Part shown: in pieces, positions 13,546 through 15,124 of the stretch
Position numbering within the stretch: the first letter of the stretch is position 1
Layout: every line of letters begins with the position of its first letter
Origin: CAZAQB01 sp964487155
GTDB lineage: Bacteria; Pseudomonadota; Gammaproteobacteria; Nitrococcales; Nitrococcaceae
Direction of reading: 5' to 3'
NCBI GenBank assembly: GCA_964487155.1
Contig: CAZAQB010000078.1
Coordinates: 1 to 15,124 of the forward strand
Length of the DNA: 15,124 nucleotides
Program-made: the position numbers and the translations under genes
Notes under the pieces: model-generated
Seen by the model: the letters and a program-made list of their open reading frames with translations, nothing else
Told to the model about the DNA's origin: nothing
The model's database searches: none

Positions 13546-14238
13546 ATGGCAACACAGCATTCCACCCGACCCGCCCCTCCCCTGAGCGAGGCGGCGGTAA
13601 AGGATTATCTGCGCGAGAACCCGGAGTTCTTCCAGAACCACCAGGATCTGCTCTGCGAGCTCAGCATCCCCCACGGCAGCGCGCCGGCCCTGTCGCTGCT
13701 GGAATACCAGGTACGCATCCTGCGCGAGGAGAAGCGTCGCCTGAGGTGGCGTCTGGACGACCTGCTGCGGGTGGCCCGGGACAACGACCGTCTCGCCGAG
13801 CAGCTCCACAATCTCACCCTGGAGCTGCTGGAGTGTGATTCCCTGGACTCGGTGGTGGGCACCGTGCGCGCCGGCCTGCGCCTCAACTTCAATGCCGATG
13901 TCTGCCGGATCCTGCTGATCGGCACCGATGTTCCCGACGTGGACGCGGTGGTGCTGGAACCTGACGCCGAGCGCGCCGAGCGCCTCGGCGAGCGCTTCCG
14001 GGGCAACCGTCCGGTGTGCGGCCGGCTGAACGGCGAGCAGATGTCCCTGGTGTTCGACGAATATGCGGCGGACGTGCGCTCGGCGGCGGTGATTCCCATC
14101 GACGACGGCTGGGCCCGGGGGCTGATCGGCATCGGCAGCCGGGACGCCGACCGCTACCGCGGCGATCACGGCACCGTGTTCCTGCGCCAGCTGGGGCAGC
14201 TGGTGGGACGGGCGGTGCGCCAGCATCTGCCGGCCTGA
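13546..14238 (+). CDS. DUF484 family protein
   Basis: This 230-residue DUF484 (PF04340) protein has a GAF-like fold; no biochemical role is established, though the gene lies upstream of xerC in many gammaproteobacteria, including E. coli (yigA). The family signature is clear at the N-terminus: VKDYLRENPEFFQNHQDLL (18-36), LSIPHGS (39-45) and SLLEYQVRILREEKRRL (50-66). A helical, probably coiled-coil stretch follows (about 50-100), then a GAF-like domain with AAVIPIDDGWARGLIGIGS. The ATG at 13546 was chosen over the TTG at 13543; GAGGG lies upstream. The TGA overlaps the xerC start by one base (TGATG), so the two are coupled. Confidence 0.93.
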   Translation: MATQHSTRPAPPLSEAAVKDYLRENPEFFQNHQDLLCELSIPHGSAPALSLLEYQVRILREEKRRLRWRLDDLLRVARDNDRLAEQLHNLTLELLECDSLDSVVGTVRAGLRLNFNADVCRILLIGTDVPDVDAVVLEPDAERAERLGERFRGNRPVCGRLNGEQMSLVFDEYAADVRSAAVIPIDDGWARGLIGIGSRDADRYRGDHGTVFLRQLGQLVGRAVRQHLPA

Positions 14239-15124
14239 TGGCTGAGCCGGACTGGCTGGCCCGGTTCGAAACCCACCTGGCGGACGAGCGCCGCCTCTCC
14301 CCGCTCACCCGGCAGCACTACCTGCGGGATCTCACGGCGTTCGGGCGCTGGTGGCCCGGCGGCCTGCCGGTGCCCTGGGCCGAGGTGACGCCGGCCCAGG
14401 TGCGGGCCTTCCTTGCCGCCGAGTACGCCCGCGGCGTCGGCGGGCGCAGCCTGGCCCGGCGGCTGGCGGCGCTGCGCGCCCTGTATCGCTTCCTGCTTCG
14501 GGAAGGCGCCGCGCGCCGCGACCCGGCCGCCGAGCTGCCTGCCCCCCGCAGCCCGCGCCGGCTGCCCGGCACCCTGGACGTGGACGAGACCGCCCGCCTG
14601 TTGCAGCCGGCTGCGGGCGACGAGGATTCGCTGGCGTGCCGCGACCGGGCGGCCTTCGAGCTGGTGTATTCCTGCGGCCTGCGCCTGGCGGAACTGGCGG
14701 CCCTGGATGCCGCGGCTTTCGCCGGCGATCCAGACCAGATCCGGGTCCAGGGCAAGGGCGCGAAGACCCGGGTGCTGCCGGTAGGGCGCATGGCCAGGGC
14801 GGCGCTGGCCCGCTGGCTGGAGCGGCGCTCGGCCCTGGCGGCGCCGGACGAGCCGGCCCTGCTGGTGGGCCGGGGCGGCCGGCGTCTGGGACACCGGGCG
14901 ATCCAGCAGCGGCTGCGGCGCCTGGCCCGCGGCCAGGGCCTGGAGCGGCCGGTGAGCCCCCACACCCTGCGCCACTCGTTCGCCACCCACCTGCTGGAGT
15001 CCAGCGGCGATCTGCGGGCGGTGCAGGAGCTCCTGGGCCACGCCGACATCGGCACCACGCAGGTTTACACCCACCTGGACTTCCAGCATCTTGCCTCGGT
15101 GTATGATGCCGCCCACCCCAGGGC
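14238..15124 (+). CDS. xerC: Tyrosine recombinase XerC (3' end just outside window)
   Basis: XerC, with XerD, resolves chromosome dimers at dif during cell division. The window holds 295 codons; the end matches E. coli XerC (THLDFQHLASVYDAAHPR), so only a few residues are missing. The N-terminal SAM-like core-binding domain (about 4-90, LTRQHYLRDLTAFGRWW) precedes the catalytic domain. All active-site residues are present: R149 in SCGLRLAEL, K173 in QGKGAKTR, H242 and R245 in PHTLRHSFATHLL, H268 in LLGHADI and nucleophile Y277 in TTQVYTHLD. The ATG overlaps the DUF484 stop and no separate ribosome-binding site is evident. The intact active site and DUF484-xerC order favour XerC over XerD or a phage integrase. 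Confidence 0.97.
   Translation, partial: MAEPDWLARFETHLADERRLSPLTRQHYLRDLTAFGRWWPGGLPVPWAEVTPAQVRAFLAAEYARGVGGRSLARRLAALRALYRFLLREGAARRDPAAELPAPRSPRRLPGTLDVDETARLLQPAAGDEDSLACRDRAAFELVYSCGLRLAELAALDAAAFAGDPDQIRVQGKGAKTRVLPVGRMARAALARWLERRSALAAPDEPALLVGRGGRRLGHRAIQQRLRRLARGQGLERPVSPHTLRHSFATHLLESSGDLRAVQELLGHADIGTTQVYTHLDFQHLASVYDAAHPR

Noticed and set aside
13172..13546. Plus-strand 124-codon frame between dapF and DUF484
   Set aside because: It lies across the inverted-repeat element, so its two ends encode related sequence read from the two TIRs; no Shine-Dalgarno, no family resemblance, and R/P/G-rich composition.

Overview
The window is high-GC chromosomal DNA of a gammaproteobacterium. 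The gene order algZ-algR-hemC-hemD-hemX-hemY, divergent from argH, and the order lptM-lysA-dapF-DUF484-xerC are both known from Pseudomonas and related gammaproteobacteria. The very high GC, the encapsulated-ferritin family protein and the REP content fit a purple-sulfur or halophilic lineage such as the Chromatiales/Ectothiorhodospiraceae, but the genus cannot be fixed from the sequence. A run of exactly 100 N shows that this is a draft assembly.

Layout. (1) 1-1194, plus strand: the 3' part of a zinc-free quinone oxidoreductase, then a short EncFtn-type ferritin-like protein. (2) 1195-1787: a tandem array of REP-type palindromes with a 128-bp period, interrupted by the assembly gap. (3) 1788-6131, minus strand: hemC, hemD, hemX and hemY, tightly packed with an 11-nt gap, an ATGA overlap and a 14-nt gap; a hairpin terminator covers the hemY stop. 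HemC and HemD build uroporphyrinogen III; HemX and HemY are membrane-anchored partners of the tetrapyrrole pathway. (4) 6132-6533: a head-to-head REP pair between two sets of a CCTCAGT heptanucleotide repeat. (5) 6534-8316, minus strand: algR and algZ, a LytTR response regulator and its histidine kinase, overlapping by 23 nt. (6) 8507-9919, plus strand: argH, divergent from algZ. (7) 9920-10149: a second head-to-head REP pair and a second heptamer tract. (8) 10150-10824, minus strand: a carboxylesterase. (9) 10957-15124, plus strand: lptM, lysA, dapF, a 266-bp inverted-repeat element, DUF484 and xerC (cut by the window end). lptM supports the LPS transport machine, lysA and dapF make lysine and meso-diaminopimelate for peptidoglycan, and xerC resolves chromosome dimers.

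The protein-coding content is mostly conserved housekeeping. The unusual material is a stand-alone short EncFtn with no encapsulin beside it, REP units closely resembling enterobacterial REP at three loci, a dispersed heptanucleotide repeat next to stop codons, and a MITE-like element with nested hairpins inside the lysA-xerC operon. I found no tRNA, rRNA, CRISPR array, prophage or defence system, and no clear evidence of a new multi-gene system.
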